DNA of 64,000 bases from Kribbella voronezhensis (GCF_004365175.1 NZ_SOCE01000001.1:3045403-3109402); one strand, 5' to 3'. Shown: positions 46,247-54,854, counted from the first letter of the stretch. Numbers and translations: made by a program. Notes: generated from the letters alone by a model not told the origin.

Positions 46247-46281
46247 GACGGCCCCCGGCGGGGGGGTGACCGGGGGCCGTC
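46247..46281. terminator. Strong hairpin inside a divergent intergenic gap
   Basis: Perfect 12-base arms (46247-46258, 46270-46281) with an 11-base loop; a second small stem (GGCTC/GAGCC) follows within 40 bp. It lies between two genes transcribed away from each other (46094-46547), so it ends neither of them. Nothing else is seen in this gap apart from the operator and promoters. Confidence 0.55.
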
Positions 46282-46547
46282 TTCGGCCACGGGCTCGGGG
46301 GGAGGAGCCGGGGGCCGATCAGGAGGCGACAGTCTGCCACTGTCGAGGAGTATCTACCCCCCGAAACCGGATCCCACACATCTCAGTTCTGTAAAACCGA
46401 GAGCCTGCTCACCGGGCGCTCGGAGACCCCTCAGGAGGTCGCCCGAACCAGTGTCACTGTCACACTGCTCAACAGTCTAACGGGAGAGCAGGCCACACGA
46501 AAGGCCGGGCCCCTCGGCGTTTCGCGCCAGCGCCTATCCTCGTCTCC

Positions 46548-47369
46548 ATGGAGCACCTGGGGACGTCCCGATCGGCCGCCTTCTTCGATCTGGACAAGAC
46601 CATAATCGCCCGCTCCAGCACGCTGGCCTTCTCCCGTCCGTTCTACGCCGGCGGGCTGATCAACCGGCGCACCGTGCTGCGCAGCGCCTACGCCCAGTTC
46701 GTCTATCTGCTCGGCGGCGCCGACCACGACCAGATGGAGCGGATGCGCGAGTACCTGTCCGCTATGTGCACAGGCTGGGACGTCCAGACGGTCCGCGCGA
46801 TCGTCGCCGACACCCTGCACCACATCGTCGACCCGATCGTGTACGACGAGGCGGTGACCCTGATCGAGGAGCACCGCGCGGCCGGCCGGGACGTGGTGAT
46901 CGTGTCCTCCTCCGGTTTCGAGGTGGTCGAGCCGATCGGCGCGATGCTCGGCGCCGACAAGGTGATCGCCACCCGGATGGTAGTTGCCGACGGCAAGTAC
47001 ACCGGTGAGGTCGAGGAGTACGTCTACGGCCCGCACAAGGCGACCGCGATCACCGCGCTGGCCGAGGCGGAAGGCTATCTGCTGAAGGATTCCTACGGGT
47101 ACTCCGACTCGATCACCGACGAGCCGATGCTGGCCGTGGTCGGCCATCCGTTCGCGGTGAACCCGGACCGCGCGCTGCGCCGGGTGGCGATCGCGCGCGA
47201 CTGGCCGGTGCTGGATTTCAGCAAGCCGGTCGCCCTGGGCGAGCGCACCCGCTTCCACGAAGTACGCCGTCCGGCCGTCGCCGCGACCGTCGTCGGCGCC
47301 GGGCTGGCAGCGGCCGGCGTCCTGCTGTACGCCGCTCGCCGACGGGCGCGCGGCAGCGGCACTGCGTGA
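46548..47369 (+). CDS. HAD-IB family phosphatase (Rv3661 / SCO3558 homologue)
   Basis: 273 residues. HAD motif I is FFDLDKT (nucleophile Asp14, Asp16), motif II IVSSSGFE, and motif IV YGYSDSITDEPML. The C terminus has a membrane helix (AVAATVVGAGLAAAGVLLYAA) and a basic tail, so it is attached to the inner membrane face. It is SerB-like in class, but the substrate is open. The S. coelicolor homologue is annotated as a morphological-differentiation protein. In mycobacteria it adjoins ssd directly; here 10 kb of chitinase DNA separates them. Confidence 0.9.
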   Translation: MEHLGTSRSAAFFDLDKTIIARSSTLAFSRPFYAGGLINRRTVLRSAYAQFVYLLGGADHDQMERMREYLSAMCTGWDVQTVRAIVADTLHHIVDPIVYDEAVTLIEEHRAAGRDVVIVSSSGFEVVEPIGAMLGADKVIATRMVVADGKYTGEVEEYVYGPHKATAITALAEAEGYLLKDSYGYSDSITDEPMLAVVGHPFAVNPDRALRRVAIARDWPVLDFSKPVALGERTRFHEVRRPAVAATVVGAGLAAAGVLLYAARRRARGSGTA

Positions 47370-47409
47370 CGGATCCTCAATTTTCACAGCTTCATGAAGA
47401 CCGGCTTAG

Positions 47410-47429
47410 CCCTTCCCAGGAAGGGTTTT
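47410..47429 (+). terminator. Intrinsic terminator after the HAD gene
   Basis: The stem CCCTTC/GAAGGG with loop CCAG is followed directly by TTTT. It lies 41 bp after the HAD stop codon. It could instead be part of the 5' region of the small RNA that follows. Confidence 0.6.
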
Positions 47430-47439
47430 GCGGAGTACA

Positions 47440-47646
47440 AAAGAAGCACAAAGGACGGAGCCTTCCAGCGAAGTCCCGCAGAGAATCGCACGGCAGCCAG
47501 GCACCCACGCGGCGACCAGCCCATCCCAACCGGGCAGCACGACCTCACGTCAGGTTCGCGAGAACCACGACCGAGGCGGCAGACAAGGTGCACGCTTGGT
47601 AACCAGGATGGCGTGCCAGCGACGGCGCTCTCAGCTGAGAGCGCCG
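47440..47646 (+). ncRNA. Probable Ms1/scr3559-type 6S-like small RNA
   Basis: This 290-bp gap between the HAD gene and the Fic-like gene is the same position at which M. tuberculosis encodes MTS2823/Ms1 (after Rv3661) and S. coelicolor scr3559. The sequence has no coding character but is structured: GGTTC-GCGA-GAACC (47553-47566) is a hairpin with a GNRA loop, and the region ends in a perfect palindromic terminator. TTCCCA and TACAAA, 17 bases apart (47413-47441), could be the promoter, which would set the 5' end near 47448. Ms1 binds core RNA polymerase in mycobacteria. The boundaries are estimates. Confidence 0.55.
47623..47646. terminator. Palindromic terminator
   Basis: CGGCGCTCTCAG and its exact complement form a 24-bp perfect palindrome 15 bp from the stop of the convergent Fic-like gene. 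It can end both that gene and the proposed small RNA. Confidence 0.8.
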
Positions 47647-47661
47647 TTCGCATGTCGGCCG

Positions 47662-48453
47662 CTATTTCTCTTGCTGGGCAGAGATGTTGAGCGGTGACCG
47701 TTCGGCACCGAGGGCCACCACCTCACACGATCGCAGCAACCAGTCCCGTACGCCGGTCAGCCCGCCGCCGGCGTAGTCGCGCAGGCCTTGCGCGTACGAC
47801 CCGGCCAGTTCGAGATGCCCCACCTCGGGCACCGTGACCGACACCGGGTCGATGCCCCGGGCAACGAGCAGGGCGCGCTCGGCGGCCCGGGCGACCAGGC
47901 CGTTCGCGGTCGGGAACGGCCGCAGGACGGCGAGTTCGGCGTGCACGATCGCGGCGACCACGATCCCCGGCGCGCTCGTCGGCCGGCTCAGCGCACGGGC
48001 CAGGCCGTGCAACCTCTCCCACATCTCGTCGGCGCCGGGCGCCTCGGGCAGGCCGGGAAGATCGTCCGGCAGCGGCTCACGACTGGTACGCAAGTGGCCC
48101 AACTGGTCCTCGGTGCCGAGTTCAGCGGCCGCCAACTGGTGCAGCCTGGTCCAGACCTGTACGGGCGTCTTCTCCAGCTGTGGGGCGAGACTCATCAATT
48201 CGCCGGTCATCCGGACGGCACCGACCGAGCGCGGGTCGCCCGCGCCCCGGCGTACCTGGTCCAGGGTGTCCTGGCTGCCGGCCAGCGCCGCTGAGGCGTG
48301 CGCGCCGCGGAGCAGGGCCTCGGCGGTCATGTCCGAACCGACCTTGCGCAGCCCGCGGTCGCGGAGCAGTACGTCGACGGCGTCCCGCGCGGCACGGGCG
48401 GCCGACCCGACCCCCTCCAGCGTCGCCAGCGGCTCGAACACATCAGCAGTCAT
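47662..48453 (-). CDS. Fic-fold protein with degenerate catalytic motif (Rv3662c / SCO3559 position)
   Basis: 263 residues from ATG 48453, all-helical. The segment HAELAVLRPFPTANGLVARA aligns with the Fic motif HPFxxGNGRxAR, but the catalytic His is Arg, the first Gly is Ala and the Arg is Leu; only PF, N and G remain. AMP transfer is therefore unlikely. The fold may keep a binding role. The annotation as oxidoreductase used for homologues has no support in this sequence. Its position next to the HAD gene and small RNA is conserved in actinobacteria. Confidence 0.7.
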   Translation of the reverse strand: MTADVFEPLATLEGVGSAARAARDAVDVLLRDRGLRKVGSDMTAEALLRGAHASAALAGSQDTLDQVRRGAGDPRSVGAVRMTGELMSLAPQLEKTPVQVWTRLHQLAAAELGTEDQLGHLRTSREPLPDDLPGLPEAPGADEMWERLHGLARALSRPTSAPGIVVAAIVHAELAVLRPFPTANGLVARAAERALLVARGIDPVSVTVPEVGHLELAGSYAQGLRDYAGGGLTGVRDWLLRSCEVVALGAERSPLNISAQQEK

Positions 48454-48532
48454 GGCCTGCAGCCTAGGCTCCGGGGTGAACATCACCGGTAGTGGCCTGG
48501 GGCCTGCCGTCCGCAACCTAGGATGGCGTCTC

Positions 48533-50767
48533 ATGGCCGCCAGCACCGACTCCGCCGGGGTCCCGAGGTTCAGCATCGTGGTCCCGTGTCACAACGCACG
48601 GGCCTGGCTGCGGCCGTGCCTTGATTCGGTCCTCGGCCAGTCCTTCACCGACCTCGAGGTGATCGGGGTCGACGGCGCGAGCACGGACGGTTCCGGCCGG
48701 ATCCTGGACGAGTACGCCGCAGCCGATCCCCGGGTCCGGGCGGTGCACCTGAGCGACGACGTCGGGCTCGGGCTGACCCGCAACGCCGGTCTCAAGGAGT
48801 GCCGCGGCGAGTACGTGCTGTTCCTGGACGCCGATGACGTCTACCTGCCCGGCTCGCTGGCGGCGATCGCGGCCCGGATCGACGACACGTCCCGGCCGGA
48901 CCTGGTGATGTTCGACTACGAGCGGATCTTCTGGGACGGCAAGGTGGTCCGCAACCAGCGGCACGACGCGTTCGCCCGGGAGGGCCAGGGTGTCTTCACC
49001 GCGGCGGAGCGACCGGTCTTCCTGACCTTCCTCGAGGTGATCTGGAACAAGGCCTACCGGCGCGACTTCCTCAGCCTGCACGGCTTCGTCTTCACCACCG
49101 GGTACTACGAGGACGTGCCGTGGACCTACTCGACGATGCTCACGGCCGGGCGGATCGCCACCTTGGACCGCGTCGTGGTGCACTACCGCCAGCACCGGAC
49201 CGGCGGGAACATCCACGCCACCCGGACCCAGCGGCAGTTCGACATCTTCGACCAGTACGACCGGGTGCACGCGTTGATCTCCGCCGATCCCGAGCTGGCC
49301 GGCTGGGGGCGGTTCGCGTTCGACCGGTCGCTGGACCACATCCTGGCCGTGCTGGCCAAGCCCGAGCGGATCGATCCGGACGACCGGGCCGAGTTCTTCC
49401 ACGCCGGCGCCGCGTTCGCCAAACGCTGGAAGCCGGACGGGTACGCCGCCGACCGGACCGGCCGCGGTTTCCGGCGCTGGCTGCTGATCCACGACGACTA
49501 CGCCACCTACTCGACGCTCAAGCTCAGCTCGAAGGTGCTGCGTGGCAGTGCCTCGCTGCCGAGTCCCCGCAAGGCCGTCGACAGGCTGCTGCACCGGGAG
49601 CTGGATCCGAACCTGGTCCTCTACGCCGCGTACTGGTTCAAGCAGTACGCCTGCAACCCGCGCGCGATCTTCGAGAAGGCGGCCGAGCTCGCACCGCAGT
49701 TCCGTGGTGTCTGGGTCGCCGACGCGGACCATGTCGACGCGATTCCGGAGGGCGTGGAGTACGTGGTGGCCGGCTCCCCGGCGTACGAGAAGCTGGTGAA
49801 CCGGGCTACGTACTTCGTCAGCAACATGAACCTGCCGCGCGAGCTGGACAAGCGCGAGGGACAGGTCCACCTCCAGACCCAGCACGGCACGCCGCTGAAG
49901 ACGATGGGGACGGATCTGAGGCACTTCCCGATCGCGGCGAAGGACCTGGACCTGGAGGAGCTGATGCGCCAGGTCGACCGCTGGGATTACAACCTCTCGT
50001 CGAACCGGTACTCCTCGGAGATCTGGGAGAGGACCTACCCGTCGCACTTCGAGGAACTCGAGTACGGCTTCCCGCGGAACGACCGGTTGCTGACGGCGAC
50101 GCTGGACGAAGTACGGGCGATCAGGGCGTCGTTCGGGTTCGACGACTCGCATCTGGTCGTGCTGTACGCGCCGACCTGGCGGGACGGGCAGGACGCCGTA
50201 CGGACTCCTACCGGTCTCGTCGATCTCGGCGGCACGGGCATCCACCTCGACCTGGACCGGCTGGCCGCGGCTGTCGGTGAGCACGGGCGGGTGCTGGTCA
50301 GGACGCACTACTCGCTGTCGCAACATCCCTCGGCGCACTCGAGCCGGGTGGTGGACGCGTCGGACTACCCGCGGGTGGAGGACCTGATGCTGGCGGCCGA
50401 CGTGCTGATCTCGGACTACTCGTCGATCACCTTCGACTACGCGAACCTGGACCGGCCGATCATGCTGCTGGTCGACGACAAGGGCACGTACGAGAACGCC
50501 CGCGGGACGTACTTCGACATCACCGAGTTCCCGCCCGGGCTGGTGGCGCGCTCGGCGGAGGAGTTGTTCGCCGCGTTGCAGACCGGCCGGTTCGCCGCGG
50601 CGGAGGCGGCCAAGCACCGGCAACTGTTCCGCGAGAAGTTCTGTGAGTTCGACGACGGGCAGGCCGCCGAACGCGTTGTACGGCGGGTGTTTCTCGGCGA
50701 GACCGAGGTGCCGCCGGTGATCCCGCTGGCGGACCGGCGGCCGGCTCCGTCGCCACATCGGCTCTGA
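48533..50767 (+). CDS. Bifunctional GT2 glycosyltransferase / CDP-glycerol glycerophosphotransferase
   Basis: 744 residues from ATG 48533. An N-terminal GT-A domain (FSIVVPCHNARAWLRPCLDS; DxD-like FLDADDVYLPGS) of about 300 residues is fused to a TagB/TagF-like domain with QTQHGTPLKTMG, the SSNRYSSEIW acceptor region, VLYAPTWRDGQD and the conserved ADVLISDYSSITFDY. It would transfer both a sugar and polyol-phosphate units during wall teichoic acid synthesis at the inner membrane face. It is divergent from the Fic-like gene across 79 bp. Confidence 0.88.
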   Translation: MAASTDSAGVPRFSIVVPCHNARAWLRPCLDSVLGQSFTDLEVIGVDGASTDGSGRILDEYAAADPRVRAVHLSDDVGLGLTRNAGLKECRGEYVLFLDADDVYLPGSLAAIAARIDDTSRPDLVMFDYERIFWDGKVVRNQRHDAFAREGQGVFTAAERPVFLTFLEVIWNKAYRRDFLSLHGFVFTTGYYEDVPWTYSTMLTAGRIATLDRVVVHYRQHRTGGNIHATRTQRQFDIFDQYDRVHALISADPELAGWGRFAFDRSLDHILAVLAKPERIDPDDRAEFFHAGAAFAKRWKPDGYAADRTGRGFRRWLLIHDDYATYSTLKLSSKVLRGSASLPSPRKAVDRLLHRELDPNLVLYAAYWFKQYACNPRAIFEKAAELAPQFRGVWVADADHVDAIPEGVEYVVAGSPAYEKLVNRATYFVSNMNLPRELDKREGQVHLQTQHGTPLKTMGTDLRHFPIAAKDLDLEELMRQVDRWDYNLSSNRYSSEIWERTYPSHFEELEYGFPRNDRLLTATLDEVRAIRASFGFDDSHLVVLYAPTWRDGQDAVRTPTGLVDLGGTGIHLDLDRLAAAVGEHGRVLVRTHYSLSQHPSAHSSRVVDASDYPRVEDLMLAADVLISDYSSITFDYANLDRPIMLLVDDKGTYENARGTYFDITEFPPGLVARSAEELFAALQTGRFAAAEAAKHRQLFREKFCEFDDGQAAERVVRRVFLGETEVPPVIPLADRRPAPSPHRL

Positions 50768-50786
50768 ATCGTGCATACTTGGAGCC

Positions 50787-50858
50787 ATGTCGACCTCGCC
50801 GGTGATCGCTAGCGCTGTGAGCGCTGCTTCCGGCCTGCGACGACGACGCACTGTCTGA
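50787..50858 (+). CDS. Arg-rich leader peptide upstream of argS
   Basis: A 23-codon frame, ATG 50787 to TGA 50858, lies 45 bp before argS. Codons 18-21 are CGA CGA CGA CGC, four arginines in a row with the rare CGA codon used three times, followed by Thr, Val and stop. GGAG stands two bases before the ATG, and a possible -10 (CATACT, 50774-50779) would give an almost leaderless message. The layout fits a ribosome-stalling leader that measures charged tRNAArg. Stalling would alter folding around the argS ribosome site. Confidence 0.6.
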   Translation: MSTSPVIASAVSAASGLRRRRTV

Positions 50859-50888
50859 ACACCTCAGTCCTGTTCCAGTGCCTCGTTT

Positions 50889-50901
50889 CGAAGGATCTTC
50901 G
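50889..50901 (+). promoter_or_regulatory. Hairpin covering the argS ribosome-binding site
   Basis: The arms CGAAG and CTTCG with a GAT loop enclose the argS Shine-Dalgarno bases GAAGGA, two bases before the start codon. It could hold back translation unless opened by a ribosome stalled on the upstream Arg codons. Confidence 0.45.
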
Positions 50902-50903
50902 TC

Positions 50904-52610
50904 ATGTCTTCTCTGCTGCCTGTCCTTGCCCTGCGGTTGTCCGCTGCCGCCGGAACCGCCTTCGGTACGGCGTACGCCGAGCTCGACCCTGAGTTGCGGG
51001 CGGCAACCAAACCCGAGTTCGGCCACTTCCAGACCAGCCTCGCGCTCCGGCTCGCCAAGTCGCTCGGGCTGCCGCCACGGGTGATCGCCGAGCGGCTGGT
51101 CGCGGCTGCCGACCTGGACGACCTGTGCTCGCTGTCGATCGCCGGACCGGGTTTCGTCAACCTGACCGTGCATCCGCCTGCGCTGGCCGACGCCGTCAAT
51201 TCGCTGCCCGGCCGGCTGCCTGCGCGCGGACAGCGGGTCGTCGTGGACTACTCGCAGCCCAACGTGGCCAAGCAGATGCATGTCGGGCACCTGCGGTCGA
51301 CGGTGATCGGGGACGCGCTGTGCAACGTGCTCGCGTACGTCGGGTACGAGGTCGTCCGGCAGAACCATGTCGGCGACTGGGGCACGCAGTTCGGAATGAT
51401 GGTCGAGCAGGTCCTCTTCGAGCAGCTCGGGGTGGAATCCCTCGATATAGAAGGGTTGCAGCAGCTTTACCAGCGGGGCCGGAAGCACTTCGACACCGAG
51501 CCGGCCTTTGCGGATCGGTCCCGGGCCCGGGTGGTCCTGCTGCAGTCCGGCGACGCGGAGACGCTCGCGATCTGGGCGCAGATGGTCGAGGTGTCGCTGG
51601 TGGAGTTCGACCGGCTGTACGCCGTACTCGGCTCTCCTTTGACGCGGGCCGATGTCGTGGGCGAGAGTGCGTACAACGACGACCTGCCGGTGATTGTCGA
51701 CGAGTTGGCCGCGGCCGGGTTGCTGACCGAGTCCGAGGGTGCGCAGTGCGCGTTCCTTCCTGGGTTCGTCGGCCGGGACGGCTCGCCGTTGCCGGTGATC
51801 GTGCGGAAGTCGGACGGCGGATTCGGCTACAGCGCAACGGATCTGGCGGCCGTGCGGCATCGGGTGTCCGACCTGCACGCGGACCGGATCATCTATGTGG
51901 TCGACCATCGGCAGGCGTTGCACTTCCAGCAGATCTTCGCGCTCGCCCGGACGGCCGGCTGGCTGCCGGAGACCGTGCCGGCCGAACATGTTGCCTTCGG
52001 CACTGTCTTGGGACCGGACGGAAAGCCCTTCAAAACCAGGGACGGCGGGACGGTCCGGCTGGCCGCCCTGCTTGCCGACGCCGTGGCACGGGCTTCGGCG
52101 TTGCTGGCCGGACGGGATGACGCCCTGTCGGAGCCCGAGCGGTTGGCGATCGCCGAAGCCGTCGGGATCGGCGCGGTCAAGTACGCCGACCTGGCGAGCG
52201 ACCGGATCAACGACTACGTCTTCGACCTCGACCGGATGGTCGCGATGGCGGGCAACACCGGGCCGTACCTGCAGTACGCGCACGCACGGCTGACCCGGCT
52301 GCTCGAGAAGGCCGGCGAAGCGCCCGGCCGGGTGACGCAGCTGACAGAGCCTGCCGAGCAGCGGCTGGCGTTGCTACTGACCGGCTTCGGCGACACCGTC
52401 GTACAGGTGGCTTCGTCGCTGCAGCCGCACAAGCTCTGCACGTATTTGTACGACGTCGCGAGCGCGTTGTCGGCCTTCTACGAGACGTGTCCGGTCCTGA
52501 CGAGTGCTGGTGAGCAGCGGGCCAGCCGGCTGGGGCTGTGTGCGGCGACCCGGACGGTGTTGCACGATGGCCTGGGCCTGCTCGGCATCACGGCCCCCGA
52601 CTCGATGTGA
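50904..52610 (+). CDS. argS: Arginyl-tRNA synthetase
   Basis: 568 residues, normal length. It has the N-terminal Add-1 domain, then the class I signature HVGH (His126-His129) within NVAKQMHVGHLRST, the catalytic core with GFGYSATDLAAVRHRV, and a C-terminal DALR anticodon-binding domain (CTYLYDVASALSAFYETCPVL, ending in the TRTVLHDGLGLLGI helix). It charges tRNAArg with arginine. A leader peptide with four Arg codons precedes it. The KMSKS-equivalent is degenerate, as in many ArgRS. Confidence 0.96.
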   Translation: MSSLLPVLALRLSAAAGTAFGTAYAELDPELRAATKPEFGHFQTSLALRLAKSLGLPPRVIAERLVAAADLDDLCSLSIAGPGFVNLTVHPPALADAVNSLPGRLPARGQRVVVDYSQPNVAKQMHVGHLRSTVIGDALCNVLAYVGYEVVRQNHVGDWGTQFGMMVEQVLFEQLGVESLDIEGLQQLYQRGRKHFDTEPAFADRSRARVVLLQSGDAETLAIWAQMVEVSLVEFDRLYAVLGSPLTRADVVGESAYNDDLPVIVDELAAAGLLTESEGAQCAFLPGFVGRDGSPLPVIVRKSDGGFGYSATDLAAVRHRVSDLHADRIIYVVDHRQALHFQQIFALARTAGWLPETVPAEHVAFGTVLGPDGKPFKTRDGGTVRLAALLADAVARASALLAGRDDALSEPERLAIAEAVGIGAVKYADLASDRINDYVFDLDRMVAMAGNTGPYLQYAHARLTRLLEKAGEAPGRVTQLTEPAEQRLALLLTGFGDTVVQVASSLQPHKLCTYLYDVASALSAFYETCPVLTSAGEQRASRLGLCAATRTVLHDGLGLLGITAPDSM

Positions 52611-52619
52611 GGTTGCCTG

Positions 52620-53651
52620 ATGTTGCCCTGGTCCGCGGAGCTTGCCGGCCGGTTCGAACAGCCCGTCTTCGACAGCACGGTACTGCGGGGGAACACCCTC
52701 GGCGATCCACATCAGCGACCGGTGCTGGTCTACCTGCCGCCTGGGTACGACGAGGGCTCGCGCCGGTATCCGACGGTCTACGTGGCGATGGGCTACACCG
52801 GGCACCTCGGGATGTGGTTCAACCGACCACCCTTCCGGCAGCCGTACCCGGAGTTGCTCGACGCGATGTTCGCGGCCGGTGACGTGCCGCCGGCGATCGT
52901 CGTCTTCGTCGACGGCTGGACGCGCCTGGGTGGCAGCCAGTACCTCGACTCCCCCGGCACCGGGCAGTACGAGACCTACCTGTGCGACGAGATCGTGCCG
53001 TGGATCGACGGGCGGTACCGGACCCTGGCGGATCGCGATCAGCGAGCCCTCACCGGGAAGTCGAGCGGCGGGTACGCCGCGATGGTGGTCCCGATGCATC
53101 GCCCCGACGTCTTCGGCGCGCTGGCGACGCACGCCGGTGACGCCTTGTTCGACGTGGCCTACCGGCCCGAGTTCGCCCAGCGTGCGCGGCAACTCCGGGA
53201 CCTGTACGACGGGTCGTACGAGAAGTTCTTCGCCGACTTCGAGAGCCGGCCGGGGCAGAACACCCGCGTCGATCTGGAGTTGCTGGAGATGTACGGGTAC
53301 GCCTCGGCGTACTCGGCCTTGCCGGACGGGACCGTCCAGCTGCCGTTCAACGAGCTCGGCGTGGTGATCCCCGAGATCTGGGAACGCTGGCTGGCGCTCG
53401 ATCCGGTGGAGATGGCCCGGCAGCCGGCGTACGGCGAGGCGTTGCGGTCGATGCGCGCCGTGTGGATCGACGCGGGCAAGCAGGACGAGTACTACCTCGA
53501 CCTGGGTGCGACCGCCTTCCGCCAAGCCGTCCGCGAGGCCGGCGTACCGGATGAACGGGTGTACTTCGAGTTGTTCGAGGGAGCGCACGGCGGCATCGAG
53601 TACCGCTATCCGCTGGCTGTCGCGTGGCTCTGCCGGCAGCTGGCCGACTAG
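52620..53651 (+). CDS. Esterase D/enterochelin-esterase-like alpha/beta hydrolase
   Basis: 343 residues, no signal peptide. The nucleophile elbow GKSSGG gives Ser148; VLVYLPPGYDEGSRRYPTVYVAMG is the usual opening of the esterase D family; the probable catalytic His is in FEGAHGGIEYRY and the acid in DAGKQDEYYLD. It starts nine bases after argS, so it is probably on the argS transcript. The natural substrate is unknown; acyl esters or siderophore esters are typical. Confidence 0.82.
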   Translation: MLPWSAELAGRFEQPVFDSTVLRGNTLGDPHQRPVLVYLPPGYDEGSRRYPTVYVAMGYTGHLGMWFNRPPFRQPYPELLDAMFAAGDVPPAIVVFVDGWTRLGGSQYLDSPGTGQYETYLCDEIVPWIDGRYRTLADRDQRALTGKSSGGYAAMVVPMHRPDVFGALATHAGDALFDVAYRPEFAQRARQLRDLYDGSYEKFFADFESRPGQNTRVDLELLEMYGYASAYSALPDGTVQLPFNELGVVIPEIWERWLALDPVEMARQPAYGEALRSMRAVWIDAGKQDEYYLDLGATAFRQAVREAGVPDERVYFELFEGAHGGIEYRYPLAVAWLCRQLAD

Positions 53652-54854
53652 CTACGGGCAGAGGGCCCGCTCGATCAGGGCGTCGACAGCGCTGTCCGTT
53701 GAGTTGCGGTCCGGCCCCCAGGGCGTGAGCGAGACGGTGACCTGCCGACGACGGTCGGCAGTGGTGAACGAGTAGCTGAGGTAGGCCAGTGCGTCACCAT
53801 CGTTGCCGTACGCCGTGACGTGCGCTGCCGGCCGATTGCTTCCGGCCGGAGCGGCGCAGGTGAGAGTGCGTTTGCGTAGGCCGGCGCCGTAGGTGCTGCC
53901 TTCGGGCGGCTGCGTCATGAGATGCAGCAGATCGCGCCGCACCACCTTGCCGTACAACAACGCGGCGAAGAACCGGTTGAGGTCACTGGTGGAGGAGACG
54001 AGCTCACCTGCCGCACCGAACACGGACGGGTTCAGCTCGGTCAGGTCGACCGGCCGGATCATGCCGTTGTCCTCCACCGGCAGGTAGCCGTGCGGATGCG
54101 GGCCGTGGATGACCGGATCGGTTCCCGGCATCGTCGTCCGGTGGAGACCGAGCCGGTCGATCACCCGGTGCTGGATCTCGCTGCCGTAGGAGTGACCGGT
54201 GACTCGCTCGACCACCATCCCTAGCAGCAGATAGCCGGCATTGGAGTAGTGGTACTGGCCCGGAGTCGTGGTGGGGTGCGCGGAGGCAAGCTTCACCAGC
54301 TCCCAGGGATCCCAGGTCTTCCACCGGACGGCGAGGAACGCCGACGGGGGCCGGAGCGGTAGATCGCTCATGAAGTCGCCGAGGCCGCTGGTGTGGGTGA
54401 GCAACTGCCGAACAGTGATGCGCTCGGCGCCCGGAACCACGCCTCCTGACTGAGGTAGCAGGTCGGCCAGGTGGTCGTCGAGGCCGAGCTCGTGTTCGGC
54501 GACCAATTGCAGAACGACTGCCGCGAGGAAGGTTTTGGTGATGCTGCCGGCCCGGAACAGGCCGCGAGCCGGGACGGGCGTGGTACTGCCGAGCTCGGCG
54601 ACTCCGCTCGTACCGCGCCAGGTGCCACGGTCTGTTCGCACCTCGGCGAGCGTTCCGACAGCGCCGGCCGCGACGATCGCGTCCAGTGCTTGCTGCAACC
54701 CCGCACTCCGCTGCGCCGAGGCAGTCGCGACTGCGTCGACGGCGGGTGTTGCTGGGGTGGGGCTTGCGGTGGCTGTGGTGGCTGTGGTGGCAGCCAGGGC
54801 GGCAAGGGTGCCGACGGCGGTGGAGGCAGCAAGGATTCGGCGCAGGGTGGGCAT
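53652..54854 (-). CDS. Secreted serine hydrolase (class C beta-lactamase / DD-peptidase family)
   Basis: 400 residues from ATG 54854, which is followed by a signal peptide (RRILAASTAVGTLAALAATTA). The SxxK motif is Ser104-Ile-Thr-Lys107, and YSN serves as the second motif (HYSNAGYLLLG). The third motif is not clear. Streptomyces R61-type DD-carboxypeptidases and many esterases share this fold; the sequence does not separate them. It is convergent with the esterase gene with no gap. Confidence 0.85.
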   Translation of the reverse strand: MPTLRRILAASTAVGTLAALAATTATTATASPTPATPAVDAVATASAQRSAGLQQALDAIVAAGAVGTLAEVRTDRGTWRGTSGVAELGSTTPVPARGLFRAGSITKTFLAAVVLQLVAEHELGLDDHLADLLPQSGGVVPGAERITVRQLLTHTSGLGDFMSDLPLRPPSAFLAVRWKTWDPWELVKLASAHPTTTPGQYHYSNAGYLLLGMVVERVTGHSYGSEIQHRVIDRLGLHRTTMPGTDPVIHGPHPHGYLPVEDNGMIRPVDLTELNPSVFGAAGELVSSTSDLNRFFAALLYGKVVRRDLLHLMTQPPEGSTYGAGLRKRTLTCAAPAGSNRPAAHVTAYGNDGDALAYLSYSFTTADRRRQVTVSLTPWGPDRNSTDSAVDALIERALCP

